64,000 nt of DNA from Salvelinus alpinus. Lineage: Eukaryota > Chordata > Actinopteri > Salmoniformes > Salmonidae. The stretch's first letter is position 1, and each line of letters opens with the position of its first letter. Below, one piece after another: positions 22,594-57,860 of the stretch. Made by a program: the position numbers and the translations under genes. A model generated the notes under the pieces. The model was not told where the DNA came from, did no database searches, and saw only the letters and a program-made list of their open reading frames with translations. The DNA is taken from assembly GCF_045679555.1 (NCBI RefSeq), contig NC_092090.1, forward strand, positions 31,136,288-31,200,287. The letters are read 5' to 3'.

Positions 22594-23328
22594 TTCACCC
22601 TTGGTATTTGCATGCTCACAAGTTACTGTAAGTGAAAGCTTTGGTGATATGGAGATTATGCATCAATATGTTATGTAATCAAAACAAAATTCCACACTAA
22701 ACATAAACATTTTCTGTAAGCACATGTTCTGCAGCAAAGTGTCCGGGCTTAAAATGTAATGGGAGCCAGAGGAGGGGGGTATTGATTGTTTGTTCACATA
22801 TGATAAGAGCCCGTTGCCATAACGACTGCCCTGCAGATTACCTTTAGTCCTGTGAGAAGCCTACTGTCTGTGGGAGCCTTCCTGTGAGTTAAGACACTGA
22901 AGCTCCGTTCATACCTGGTTCTAACATGCACCATTTGTCCTGATTTTGTCCACATTCTGATTGTGCCCACATCTTCAGACAGGTGTAGACGATTACAAGA
23001 TGCACTGTGATCTGGTTGTGATCAGATCTTCCTGACCACCTCTGGAGGTAGTCAGGCAAACATTGGGAGAATCTCAATTGAATACTCCTCACATGCTTTC
23101 GCCTTGCCTTCTTAAAACCCATTGGATGAGAAAGCCATAGGTCCCTCTCCTCTGACATCCTCCAATGGGTTTTGAGGAGGCGAGTAGAGAGGATGCAATT
23201 GAGATTCTCCATAGTGTCTGGATATCTTACAAGTGTAGATGGATCTGGACAGTGAAACCATTTTTAAATCATTAGTATCAGACCTTCTAAAATCATTGAC
23301 ATGTGGCACCATTGATTTATGGCATGTA
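22594..23328. other. Intergenic spacer with a foldback repeat
   Basis: Sequence between two Tc1 elements. It holds the foldback at 23067-23209 and, just before it (about 22900-23040), GTTCATACCTGGTTCTAAC followed by sequence resembling one end of another fish MITE. There is no gene. Confidence 0.5.
23067..23209. repeat. Foldback MITE-like palindrome
   Basis: Arms GAGAATCTCAATTG (23067-23080) and CAATTGAGATTCTC (23196-23209) are exact reverse complements. A further inner pair is AACCCATTGGATG with CCAATGGGTT. The total of 143 bp folds into one long hairpin. No clear target duplication was found. Confidence 0.7.
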
Positions 23329-24927
23329 CAGTGGGGCAAAAAAGTATTTAGTCAGCCACCAATTGTGCAAGTTCTCCCACTTAAAAAGATGAGAGGCCTG
23401 TAATTTTCATCATAGGTACACTTTAACTATGACAGACAAAATGAGAAAAAAAAATCCAGAAAATCACATTGTAGGATTTTTTATTAATTAATTTGCAAAT
23501 TATGGTGGAAAATAAGTATTTGGTCACCTACAAACAATCAAGATTTCTGGCTCTCACAGACCTGTAACTTCTTCTTTAAGAGGCTCCTCTGTCCTCCACT
23601 CGTTACCTGTATTAATGGCACCTGTTTGAACTTGTTATCAGTATAAAAGACACCTGTCCACAACCTCAAACAGTCACATTCCAAACTCCACTATGGCCAA
23701 GACCAAAGAGCTGTCAAAGGACACCAGAAACAAAATGGTTGACCTGCACCAGGCTGGGAAGACTGAATCTGCAATAGGTAAGCAGCTTGGTTTGAAGAAA
23801 TCAACTGTGGGAGCAATTATTAGGAAATGGAAGACATACAAGACCACTGATAATCTCCCTCGATCTGGGGCTCCACGCAAGATCTCACCCCGTGGGGTCA
23901 AAATGATCACAAGAACGGTGAGCAAAAATCCCAGAACCACACGGGGGGACCTAGTGAATGACCTGCAGAGAGCTGGGACCAAAGTAACAAAGCCTACCAT
24001 CAGTAACACACTACGCCGCCAGGGACTCAAATCCTGCAGTGCCAGACGTGTCCCCCTGCTTAAGCCAGTACATGTCCAGGCCCGTCTGAAGTTTGCTAGA
24101 GAGCATTTGGATGATCCAGAAGAAGATTGGGAGAATGTCATATGGTCAGATTAAACCAAAATAGAACTTTTTGGTAAAAACTCAACTCGTCGTGTTTGGA
24201 GGACAAAGAATGCTGAGTTGCATCCAAAGAACACCATACCTACTATGAAGCATGGGGGTGGAAACATCATGCTTTGGGGCTGTTTTTCTGCAAAGGGACC
24301 AGGACGACTGATCCGTGTAAAGGAAAGAATGAATGGGACCATGTATCGTGAGATTTTGAGTGAAAACCTCCTTCCATCAGCAAGGGCATTGAAGATGAAA
24401 CGTGGCTGGGTCTTTCAGCATGACAATGATCCCAAACACACCGCCCGGGCAATGGAGTGGCTTCGTAAGAAGCATTTCAAGGTCCTGGAGTGGCCTAGCC
24501 AGTCTCCAGATCTCAACCCCATAGAAAATCTTTGGAGGGAGTTGAAGGTCCGTGTTGCCCAGCAACAGCCCCAAAACATCACTGCTCTAGAGGTGATCTG
24601 CATGGAGGAATGGGCCAAAATACCAGCAACAGTGTGTGAAAACCTTGTGAAGACTTACAGAAAACTTTTGACCTCTGTCATTGCCAACAAAGGGTATATA
24701 ACAAAGTATTGAGATAAACTTTTGTTATTGACCAAATACTTATTTTCCACCATAATTTGCAAATAAATTCATTAAAAATCCTACAATGTGATTTTCTGGA
24801 TTTTTTTTCTCATTTTGTCTGTCATAGTTGAAGTGTACCTATGATGAAAATTACAGGCCTCTCTCATCTTTTTAAGCGGGAGAACTTGCACAATTGGTGG
24901 CTGACTAAATACTTTTTTGCCCCACTG
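23329..24927 (+). mobile_element. Tc1-like element, 1.6 kb, nearly intact
   Basis: The ends CAGTGGGGCAAAAAAGTATT and AATACTTTTTTGCCCCACTG are exact inverted repeats, with TA on each side. Inner repeat copies GACAGACAAAATGAGAAAAA and its complement lie about 100 bases in, the long IR/DR layout of fish Tc1 elements. One transposase gene fills the interior. Confidence 0.9.
23693..24712 (+). pseudogene. Tc1 transposase with one premature stop
   Basis: The frame runs from ATG 23693 to TGA 24710-24712 (340 codons including stops) with one internal stop, TAA at 24152-24154, directly after WSD. Homologues, including the copy at 49056, have Glu there. The N-terminal paired-like HTH ([17 protein letters not shown]), basic linker, first Asp (WSD), second Asp ([10 protein letters not shown]) and Glu ([10 protein letters not shown]) are all present. 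One codon seems missing at ARAMEWL compared with the copy at 49056 (ATKEWL). No frameshift is seen. Confidence 0.85.
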
Positions 24928-25884
24928 TATTTGTGTCTTAAAATAAACTAACACTATTTTGAAAGAAAGTCTGTCAAAAAATTTACATTTAGGGAGGGAC
25001 CAAGACATCTAGTCACAATGCGGACACAGTGGACAGATATGAGAGACATTTAAATTCCATGTGTAGAATGCAGACAAGACCAGGACAAAGGACGCATGTT
25101 AGTGCCAGGTATAAACGAGACTTGAATGACAACCTATACCGCAAAGCGAGAAAATCCATAAACTTAACACCGTTGAACTCGAACGTAAATCGACTCTCTG
25201 ATCATCTATCGAAACATTGCACAACATTTCTAACAGGAGATAGATCTTGATCCCACTAGGTCTTAGGAAAGACAAGTCCAGTTCAAGATCAGCGGACCTC
25301 CAAACTCAAGTCTGGCACACTTCGAACAAGGATTATGTATCATTTGTTCAATGTAAATGTTTGATATCTTGTTGTATTTAAATGGATCACGTATTGCACA
25401 TAGTATACACAGAGAAAACGAATGCATGAGCAATGCATGCAAAGTCTTTCAAGGACATCTATTGTTGCACTATTGGCACTATTGAACAAAGTGCTGATTT
25501 CCATTGCTGTCTTTACCTCCCTTTACCTCAGATGAACAATTGAGACCCATATGTACAATTTTGAATAGGAATATGTCCCCAAAACTTAATTGGTGACACT
25601 TTACACTAAATTGCTCTTATACTTGTGTAATAACAAAGTAATTATTCAAGTAATGACATTTAATTAATATGTACACCTTATTGCTTTGTATTGTAAATGA
25701 TAAAACCTATCCCTAAGTGGATATAGCATAACAGTGCTGAAGTACTGATTGAATGTCTCTCCAAAGTTGTGTAAAACCTTTCTTTGATGTACATTAGCAG
25801 TGTTTTTGCATCAGCCGAGCCTGAGTGAAGGAGGAGTACAGTTTGATTCATCTTAAACATTGATAACGTTGTTATCATGTAGCC
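24928..25884. other. Intergenic, no gene recognised
   Basis: Mostly AT-rich sequence upstream of tmem178b. No coding potential or repeat structure stands out. Confidence 0.5.
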
Positions 25885-26059
25885 CAGGGGTCTCCAACCT
25901 TGTTCCTGGAGAGCTACCCTGCTGTTGGTTTTTACTCCAATCCCAGTTGTAACTAACCTGGTTCAGTTTATCAAGCAGCTAATTCTTAGAATCAGGTGTG
26001 CTAGATTAGGGTTGGAATGGAAACCTACAGCTCTCCAGGAACAGGGTTGGAGAGCACTA
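25885..26059. mobile_element. Short hAT-type MITE
   Basis: The element begins CAGGGGTCTCCAACC. Its right side contains CTCTCCAGGAACAGGGTTGG, the reverse complement of the left inner sequence CCTTGTTCCTGGAGAG apart from one base. Flanking octamers ATGTAGCC (25877-25884) and ATGTAGGC (26060-26067) match at seven of eight positions, as expected for an aged 8-bp target duplication. The interior is non-coding. Confidence 0.65.
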
Positions 26060-26539
26060 ATGTAGGCCTTGGGAATCCCTTGGTCAGTGTGTCTCCATGT
26101 TTTGAAAGGCTGTGGGCTCAATTCAATCAAACCTGGATGGCGGTAGCTTGTAAACAAAGTCACCAATCATTGCTGTGGTGGGTCCAATTGAATTTCAGCT
26201 CGCACCTGTCTCAGTGCGTTTGTCAACTGTGCACAGAAAAGGCTTGTAATGAAATATGTTGGGTTACAAATAGGTTTTGATCCAGCATGTGGTCCATGTG
26301 CATGTGTGTGTTTCTTCATGATACATAAAACATGGCCCAAAATATACTTAATATGATAGTAAAACAACTGTGTCAGGTCCTTACAGTTGTAGCAGATCAC
26401 AATGTCCCAAATAATAACAATAATACTACTAATAATACATATGATATAATTCGTATATTAACACAATGTATTCCTATTTAATCAATCATACATGTTTACC
26501 CCTAGTAGTATTATTATTATTATTATTAGTGAACAACCT

Positions 26540-26881
26540 GCTGGAGATATATTGCCAGTGCTTAGTTTCTTCCCATCCTACTGAAACCCGAGAGGAGAGA
26601 GAGTGCATTGCATCACTACCCACTCCTCGCAACATTGGTCGCCATCCACCCACCTCTCCTCTTTCCAGTACCAAAACAGATGGTGGAAAAATCATCACAT
26701 CTGCCGGGACGCAGGACAACAATAGACAGCATCTAGCCCAAGAGAACCGGGGCGTCCATCATGTTTGCTGTCAAGAGCTCCATGAGGCTGTGAGCGCCGT
26801 CGTGATTTTTGACACGGGGTACCATCACGGCAGCCGAGGATTCTTCTCGCGACTGTCTGGGCTCTCCATCGAGTGGGGAAG
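26540..26881 (+). other. tmem178b: tmem178b 5' UTR / promoter-proximal region
   Basis: Sequence becomes GC-richer approaching the ATG and is non-coding in the tmem178b frame. No TATA box was identified. An AAT/ATT-rich stretch lies just upstream (26405-26530). Confidence 0.4.
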
Positions 26882-32260
<5,379 letters not shown>

Positions 32261-32816
32261 TGGGACTGTGTGACTGGCCCACAGAGCGCACAAATAAGCA
32301 ACACCCATCCAACTTTGTCCAACGTTTTTGTCCAACCACCATCTCACCTCGTCCCCCTTCCCTGTCCATACCACCTCTGTCATCCATCTGAATCATGAGT
32401 GTACCAGAGAAATTGTACATGGGAGAACAGAGCAAAGACAAACCACACCAAACTGTACTATTTACTGTACATCTAAGACACAGAGCAATGGCCCCAGAAT
32501 ACTTTGGGACAAGGCAAGACCTTTTTGTTGTTAAACGTTTGACTACTAACTCTATGGCAGCCTAAAGGCGACTGTTTGTCTGTTTTTTTTTCAAGAGGAA
32601 TTGTCTTAAAATGGTGCTCTCTTTTAACACACACAACACAGAACACAGTCCAAAAGCTTAGAAAGAAACAACAAGCAACAAACAAGAACATGTGGCAGAG
32701 CATCCTGTCATCATTCCTCTTTTAGTCGGGTGGTCTGTACTGTGTTTGTTATTGTTCGCAACAAAAAATGATGCTGGCATAAACTGTCCAATGTTTTGAA
32801 TCAGCTGACTGATGTC

Positions 32817-32867
32817 AAGCATTATCCCTAGGAAGCATTATCCCTAGGAAGCATTATCCCTAGGAAG
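32817..32867. repeat. 16-bp tandem repeat, three copies
   Basis: AAGCATTATCCCTAGG repeats three times without change, then AAG. Confidence 0.9.
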
Positions 32868-33210
32868 GACTTTACAGTTTAAGCCTAAAACCTGCTTCTT
32901 GCAGCAGAGGACAAAGAGCACAACATGGAAATGGCAGGGGTGGAACAGCAAGATACAATTTTGAAGAGCAAATCTTTCAACGCTTCTATGATTCAGTATG
33001 TACAAATGCATCTCTACGTAGATTCAGGTCATTGTTTGTATAAAGTAACTTGAATAAGAAAACATGTTTCTGTTTGTTTCGAGGTAACAATGGAAATTTG
33101 GGTCTTCAGTGATGTTGTTTGCTGGAATAAATTGTATGCTTCATGATTAGAAGAATAAGAGTGATCGCAAGGCACATTAAGTACTGTTTGAGAGTAGCAG
33201 AGGCAGTTAA

Positions 33211-33503
33211 AGGTCCAGTGCAGTCAAAAATTTGATTTGTGTGTGTTTTATATACTGTATATTTCCACACTATGAGGTTGGAATAATACTGTGAAATGCT
33301 GATAATGCCATTATAGTGTAAGAGCTGTTTGATCAGTATTCCCTTCCCCACTCAGACCATTCCCAGAACGTCCTAGCAAAAGTCTTGCTTGAGAAATTGC
33401 TCTTTGCTAAGAAGCTATTTTAATTGAAAACAATTACAGTAAGGTACTTGATTATTACCCAGAAATGATTTGATATTGAAATAAAAACATCTGCATTGGA
33501 CCT
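33211..33503. mobile_element. TTAA-flanked MITE, 293 bp
   Basis: Ends AGGTCCAGTGCAG and CTGCATTGGACCT are inverted repeats with one mismatch. TTAA lies immediately outside each end (33207-33210 and 33504-33507). A related copy lies at 51687-52159 in opposite orientation. The class is inferred as piggyBac-type from the TTAA duplication. Confidence 0.7.
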
Positions 33504-35912
33504 TTAAGGAACAGTGAATATTTTATGTTGAAGGACGGGGTTCAATGAAAATAAATGTAACCTTCTGGTAACACATTCAAACTTAGAAACAATGACAGAT
33601 GGTAATTTACAGTTATAAGTGACAATACCTGCCGTCTTGGATTTGGCAGGAATTGAACGGCAGACACCAGTGTTGGACTTGCATTTAATGTATTCTGGCA
33701 CAAAAACCTTCACATAGCACAACACATTGTAGCAAGTATCAATGCATTGAGTGATTTGGTTTGTGTGAATTGCTTCAAGATGCAGGTATTTGCACAGCAT
33801 AGATTCCCAAAGCTTCTGTTGAAGTTTATCATTGAATCCATGTCTTACTCAACACAACATTTCTGTTAATATTCTTCTGTAAGTGAAAATGGGTAATGTT
33901 GAGAGTTACATTGAGAGCGCAGTAGGGCTGTGAAAAGTCATACTCAATGTCATGTTTACATCAGTAACACCACTGGTATGTTGTTTTTTCCTGTCTACCA
34001 ATCCTTCTGTCCTCAGGTTTGAGGCAGGGGTGTCTGCTCTTGCCCATAGCTGTTCTCCGTATTCTTCCTCAGTAGGGGGAGACTAGGAACCAGCTTAGGT
34101 CTCTTGGAGACAAGACCAATCATGTGGCAGCTTGTAAGCAGACAACATGATGTCCTGTTAAAGCATCATCTGCATCACTTCAGTATGAAGGATCCCTATT
34201 GAGTCAACCACTTTCCTGCAAGTGGGCTGAATGAATTGAGGGAGCTCACCATTTCTATTTTCAGTGCCACTTTTGCCCCAGGCAACAGGCAGTCTTACTG
34301 GCCCTTTGCAGTTTTCTGAGTCCCCTTCGCAATTCATAGAGATCAGGAGAGGTCAAAAGGCCCTCATTTGGGTAACATTTGATTAATGTACTCTGTAAGT
34401 GCACAGTTCTTGCAGGACTTGAGAGGTGTAATAATGATACAAGCACACTTGTGTATTACATAAAGGGTCTGGGATGAAACTCAGGCCATGTTGGGAGTTT
34501 GTTTGTGGCAGGTCTGGGTTCAGACAGGCTTCGGAGGCTAGCACTACACATGAATTAAGATGGAATTACAGGTAAGATGGAATTTATATATTTTGTGAGT
34601 ACAGAGTACTCAAGGAACACTGTTTTGTTACCTATATTAAAAAAAGCACTAATTGTGACACTTTTTCAGCAGTGTTATGAGGTGAGGTGATGAGCTATAA
34701 TCTTTCCAGTGAATTAGTGTTTGACTGTAGACAAAAACATTGCCTCAAAGTGACTACAAAGTGAAACATCCAAACATTGTTACTACATGTAGCACCACCT
34801 CAGACTTGTAAAAGTTGTGGATATTGGTGGTGTTCTGCTGCCATTCTGAGCTCATCCACAGTCTTCTCCTCCAGCTTATATCAACACACATGTACAGGTT
34901 TTGTCCCTTAGATCTCTAAATTGGCCAATGATATTGAATGCATGGATAATTGCTACAATAAACAATACATGTATTGCAATTGCGTTGTTTGAGTAATGAT
35001 AAAGGCTTTGTTGCTAATCCGGTTGATAGAGAAAAATCTGGGTAGCATAGCAAGATTTCGGAAAAAGTAGTAAAATGGCCACGTAAAAAAGAATGAGAGA
35101 AGGGGTAAGCACAATATACAACTTGTATGCAAAAGTGACAGCAAAGTACTTCTCTTATTGGGACTTCTAGTGTTTCATGAGGAACTGGAAAGTGTTCAGC
35201 GTGAGCAATGTGGGACACTGTGTACAAATGCCACAATTTCAAGTGGCACCTCTTTAAGTAGCACTGCTATGATTTTCTACAAGTCATTTATACTGGTTCA
35301 ATCCACGAGGATGGAGAAAGACGATTAAAAGACATTATAGTCTCGCATGAGATCATTATGGTTCATTTCTTTTAATGTATTCAAACTTGTGTCCATTTTT
35401 GAAACTAATTTATTTTACTGAAATAAAATGTAATTAATGTACTATTCTGAAGTCAACTGTGTCTGTATATTTCATGTATTTTAGATGTCTATGTCATCCT
35501 ATGTCACAACAGAAAAACACTGAGCTTAGGTAAAGCTCTTCCTGTGAACTGCCCATCTGGGCTTACATGTACACTATTTCACACTCACGGAGAGTATAAT
35601 CAAATAGGCTATTATGGTTCTTGCAACCACTGCAGTAAAGTTTTGGTTGGACATGTGGCACATTTTTCAGAGGAATTACACGAATGCCATGATTTCACAA
35701 TAAAAAAAACAACCATCATTCATCTCAGTTTGTCTTTCATCAGTATGTAGCACATATTCATTCTCCAAACTAATACAGAATTGATGAGGTTTTAAAAACA
35801 TTCACATGGATGTTGCCGACATCTGTCAGTTAGTGAGCTGACACTGATTTAGTCCAAATGCTAGACTTACTTTAAGTGGACCTCAGTGGATGAATTCCCT
35901 GTAATAATATTA

Positions 35913-36063
35913 GGCTGTGTTTAGACAGGCAGCCCAATTATGAACTTTTTTTCCACCAATAGGTCTTTTGACCAATCACAGATCTTTTCACATTAGATCA
36001 TCTTAAGGCTGATCTGATTGGTAAAAAAAAAATCATAATTGTGCTGCATGTCTAAATTCAGCC
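35913..36063. repeat. Foldback MITE-like repeat
   Basis: GGCTGTGTTTAGACAGGCAG on the left and, reversed, GGCTGAATTTAGACATGCAG on the right, then AATTATGA with TCATAATT. The 151 bp forms an imperfect hairpin. No target duplication was established. Confidence 0.65.
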
Positions 36064-36596
36064 ATAGAGGCTAAGAAACAATGGGGTAAGTGTTGCTTGT
36101 ACCATCTATTGCTTAGGACACAGTGCCACCTAGAGGAGAGTTGGGTATTTTCTGTCTGTGTCCTCAGTCGTGTTAATTCCAGCAACTGAGAAAGAGTCAA
36201 GGCTGCAGGGTAGTAGCTAACCATCGAACATCTGACTACAAATAAATTGATAGTTCACATCTTTGCCTTTTTTCATGCCCATGTGATGTCATTACATGAT
36301 ATTCAATCAGAGTACATTCCAAAATATACATAAAATAATGAAAAATAAACATTTCATAACTGATCCCTATATCGTCTTCTATCAGGGTTCTAACAAAAAA
36401 ACTTTATAGTACAATAAAACAATTCTTATAGAGAAATGACTGGACAGTCTTCAGATGAGACCTCATCCAATGTAGTAAAATACAATTCTAAACGCCATTA
36501 CCTCTCAGCTATACTAGCCATCCTGAATCAACTCTTTTAAAGACTACAGGATAGATTTTTACAGGTAAGATCACTTTTTCAAACTAATCTTAAATT

Positions 36597-36796
36597 GTTT
36601 TATTTAACTAGGCAAGTCAGTTAAGAACAAATTCTTATTTACAATGACAGCCTAGGAACAGTGGGTTAACTGCCTTGTTCAGGCAGAATGACAGATTTTT
36701 GTCAGCTCAGGGATTCGCTTGTCAGGTCAGGGATTCGATCTAGCAACATTTCGGTTACTGTCCGAACGCTCTAACCACTAGGCTACCTGCCGCCCC
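36597..36796 (-). mobile_element. HpaI-type SINE, near full length
   Basis: On the minus strand it begins GGGGCGGCAGGTAGCCTAGT, continues through the tRNA-like head and the GAGCTGAC box, and ends in the tail AATAAGAATTTGTTCTTAAC followed by TAGTTAAATAAAAC. It contains a local duplication of a CAG(C/G)TCAGGGATTCG segment (about 36705-36740), which is unusual for the family. It lies 260 bases downstream of the gas2 stop. Confidence 0.85.
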
Positions 36797-36900
36797 AAAA
36801 TAACACCATACCAGGTATTTTGTTGAATTCCTTTAGATGATCAAATATACCTTTCTACATACATGTGAGCCACTAAACCCAACTTACCAAAGATATATCT

Positions 36901-36922
36901 ACACACACACACACACACACAC
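36901..36922. repeat. AC microsatellite
   Basis: A 22-bp run of AC dinucleotides downstream of gas2. Confidence 0.9.
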
Positions 36923-37054
36923 CTCTGGTCACTAGGCAATAGCTTTCATTCAAATAAATCTCCAGAAAAAACCTTGATATGCTCAGCATAACCAGGAAGC
37001 TTCATTGCTAGGTTGTGGTGTCAGTTATCTGTTATGGTTGAACAGATTCATGTT

Positions 37055-54484
<17,430 letters not shown>

Positions 54485-56191
54485 GGTTCCCTCCTCTTTT
54501 GCCTGCAGGACAGGAGGAAAAGAAGCTGTTAATGTTGTATTTCATTCATATTTAAAATATTTTGTATTGTCACTTTTCTAGATTTGCAACATTTGAATAT
54601 GTCACATCAAAGGAGGGAGTTGGAGAGCTTATTTGTGATGCGACATTTCTATCTGTAAATCAGCTCTTTGTCAGAGGGGCGTCGACCTGTCTGTCAGCCT
54701 CTGGTGTTTCAATATTTTCTGTACATTTCTAGTTGTATACGTCAGGATAGCCATTCTGTTTAAAGTTTTAATAGCCTACTACAGCAAGAGTTCAACCCAA
54801 CTCAAACAAGCTCTAGCCCTAGTTCATTTGACAGTAAATCGAATGGTGTGGAACTCTCATTGACCCTAACCAGGCCTAGGAGCACTCCACACCATCCTCC
54901 CAGAGCAGGGGCCAGGACAGGGGCAGACAGCTGAGACAGGAGCCAAGAGTGGGCCAGGACGGGGGGGCCTATGAGAGTCATCAACAGAGCACAGTAGGAG
55001 GACTGTCCACCAGACTCCCACATAAGCGGAAAGGTTTGGAGTTGGTGGAGGTCCGTACAGGAGAAGGTTTTGGCACAGGTAAAACTTGTGCGTCTTCAGT
55101 GTGGAAACCAAAAGCATGGATGATACACATACAGACAACATACTAACCCACACAATAAACACATACACAAACACTATGGACCATGTATTCACAAACATAC
55201 AAAATACATGTACTGACACAATAGATCACACACAGAGCCCACATACACACAAATCTTCACACAAACATGAACACACATGCACCAACCTTTTGTCATAACT
55301 GTTAGTGTAACTGATGTCAGGGAAGGATTTAATAGACAAACATCTAAAGCAATGAGCGAATCCCCTGGCACTATTCTATGCCTCTTTCCAGACAAGTATT
55401 CATCATAAAGGCCAACCCCATGCAGAGACATGCTTTGGCTTCCCGTAATCCCCACAGTTAATCTGCAGGGGTAAGAAAACAACACATGCACCGGGGTTGC
55501 AGTGAAAGACCGAAGAAAATATACTGGTCAACTTCAACAAACACTAGAGTAGAGTGTTACCATAAGATGCCAAGATTCTGTGGTATGTACATCTTAACAT
55601 CAGATGTGCCGTTCATTTCAATTGCCAAGAAAATGTGAATTCTGTTTAAAGTCACAGACTATTGGAAGGTTAAACAAACTGACTGCTGACAGGGATGTAA
55701 CCCCCACAGAATCCACCACTCTAACTGTATTGAAAATAGCATTTGTTGATAGGATACACATGTCAAACAGTATCATTTCAAGGTAATGTCCTATTGTCTT
55801 CAAATATTGATTGTTGTCACATAGGCACACACATGAAAAAATACTAGGTTTACTATAGAATTCTATAATTAACTGTAGTATACTATATTACACACTGTAG
55901 TATCCCTCAATCATGTGTAGTACTTACTATAGAATTTTGTAGTATACTATAGAATACTATAGTAAATACTACAGTATTTAATTTGCATATACTCTGCCCA
56001 TTCCCTTCCCTATATCACAATTTGTGCCACCCATAATTGAGAAACATACATGAAAAGTATAGACCATATACTGTATTTCCTACAAGTTTTAGAAAAGAGC
56101 AGAAGCGCTGAACTATCCGTTCAGTATTTCTCCAGTAGGTTCCCTAAAAGGAGAAAGCCTCCACTTCGATGTCAAAGATAATAAAACAAAC

Positions 56192-56400
56192 ACACTATAG
56201 TAAATACTACGGTAATGTCTGCAAAAACACTACAGTAAATACTACAGTATCCTACAGTCCGCAAAAACACTACAGTAAATACTACAGTATACCGTACTAC
56301 AGTCCCCAAAAACACTACAGTAAATACTACAGTATACTTCAATCCGCAAAAACACTACAGTAATTACTATAGTCTATATTACAGTTCTCTTTTACTGCAG
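56192..56400. repeat. ACTACAGTAAATACTACAGT minisatellite, left part
   Basis: About five units of 38-46 bp, each opening ACACTA(C/T)AGTAAATACTAC and closing with a CAAAAAC link. Sequence with the same words in inverted sense (55850-55985) lies just upstream. Confidence 0.8.
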
Positions 56401-56408
56401 TATTTATG

Positions 56409-57739
56409 CAGTGCATTCGGAAATTATTCAGACCCCTTGACTTTTTCCACAGTTTGTTAAGTTACAGCCTTATTATAAAATGTATTAAATAATTTTTCCC
56501 CACATCAATCTACACACAATACTCCATAATGACAAAGCAAAAACAGTTTTCTATACATAAATTAAAAAAAACGTATTTACTAATTATTCAGACCCTTTGC
56601 TATGAGACTCGAAATTGAGCTCAGGTGCATCCTGTTTCAATTGATCATCCTTCAGATGTTTCTACAACTTGATTGGAGACCACCTGTGGTAAACTAAATT
56701 TATTGGACATGATTTGTAAAGGCATACAACTGTCTACATAAGGTGTCAAAGTTGACAGTGCATGTCAGAGCAAAAACCAAGCCATGAGTTCGAAGGAATT
56801 GTCCGTAGAGCTTTCGAGACACGATTGTGTTGACGCACAGATCTGGGGAAGGGTGCCAAAAAATGTCTGCAGCATTGAAGGTCCGAAGGAACACTGTGGC
56901 CTCCATCCTTCTTAAATGGAAGTAGTTTGGAACCACCAAGACTCTTTCTAGAGCTGGCCGCCCAGCCAAACTGAGCAATCGGGGGAGAAGGGCCTTGGTC
57001 AGGGAGGTGACTAAGAACTCGATGGTCACTCTGAAAGAGCTCCAGAGTTCCTCTGTGGAGAAGGGAGAACATTCCAGAACGACAACCATCTCTGCAGCAC
57101 TCCAACAATCAGGCCTTTATTGGTAGAGTGGCCAGACGGAAGCCACTCCTCAGTAAAAGGCACATGACAGCCCGCTTGGAGTTTGCCAAAAGGCACCTAA
57201 AGGACTTTCAGTCCATGGGAAACAAGATTCTCTGGTCTGATGAAACCAAGACTCTTTGGCCTGAATGCCAAGCTTCACATCTGGAGAAAACCTGGCACCA
57301 TCCCTAAGGTGAAGCATGGTGGTGGCGGCATAATGCTGTGGGGATGTTTTTCAGTGGCAGGGACTGGAAGACTAGTCAGGATCGAGGGAAAGATAATTGG
57401 AGCAAAGTACAGAGTGATCCTTGATGAAATGTGTGCAGCTTGGCTCCCCATCCAACCTGATAGAGCTTGAGAGGATCTACAGAGAAGAATGGGAGAAACT
57501 CCCTAAATACAGGCTGTAATCGCTGCCAAAGGTGCTTCAACAAAGTACTGAGTAAAGGGTCTGAATACTTACGCAAATGTGATATTATTTGCAAATATTT
57601 CTAAAAAACTATTTTTGGTTTGTCATTATTCAGTATTGTGTGTAGATTAATGAGGGGGGGAAACTATTTAATACATTTTAGGATGTAACGTAACAAAATG
57701 TGGAAAAAGTCAAGGGGTCTGAATACTTTCAATGTACTG
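56409..57739 (+). mobile_element. Tc1-like element, internally deleted
   Basis: The ends CAGTGCATTCGGAAATTATT and AATACTTTCAATGTACTG are inverted repeats of a common fish Tc1. TA follows on the right (57740-57741); on the left TATG precedes CAGTG, a small change. Transposase traces are visible ([20 protein letters not shown] at about 57297-57355), but sequence from there to the C-terminus is lost, including the second Asp and the Glu motif. Confidence 0.82.
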
Positions 57740-57741
57740 TA

Positions 57742-57860
57742 CTATAGTTAACTGTAAATACCACAGCATACACTACGACAAATACTACAGTAAAGTATGC
57801 CAAAACACTACAGTAAATACTACAGTATTTATACCACAGTATGCTGTAGTATTTTTTCAG
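57742..57860. repeat. ACTACAGTAAATACTACAGT minisatellite, right part
   Basis: Resumes the same unit directly after the Tc1 (AACACTACAGTAAATACTAC), showing that the array existed before the transposon entered it. Confidence 0.75.

Larger units (their letters stand above)
32261..35430 (+). other. tmem178b: tmem178b 3' UTR and flank
   Basis: Non-coding sequence after the TGA. Candidate AATAAA signals occur near 33480 and 35423, so the UTR could be 1.2 or 3.2 kb. It includes a 16-bp tandem repeat and a TTAA-flanked MITE. The true end cannot be fixed by sequence alone. Confidence 0.45.

Noticed and set aside
23674-24141. 155-codon minus-strand ORF over the Tc1 at 23.7 kb
   Set aside because: It is a mirror of the plus-strand transposase, with no motif of its own.
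26407-26530. AAT/ATT-rich inverted stretch upstream of tmem178b as a regulatory hairpin
   Set aside because: Simple-sequence AAT repeats explain the complementarity; nothing shows a functional structure.
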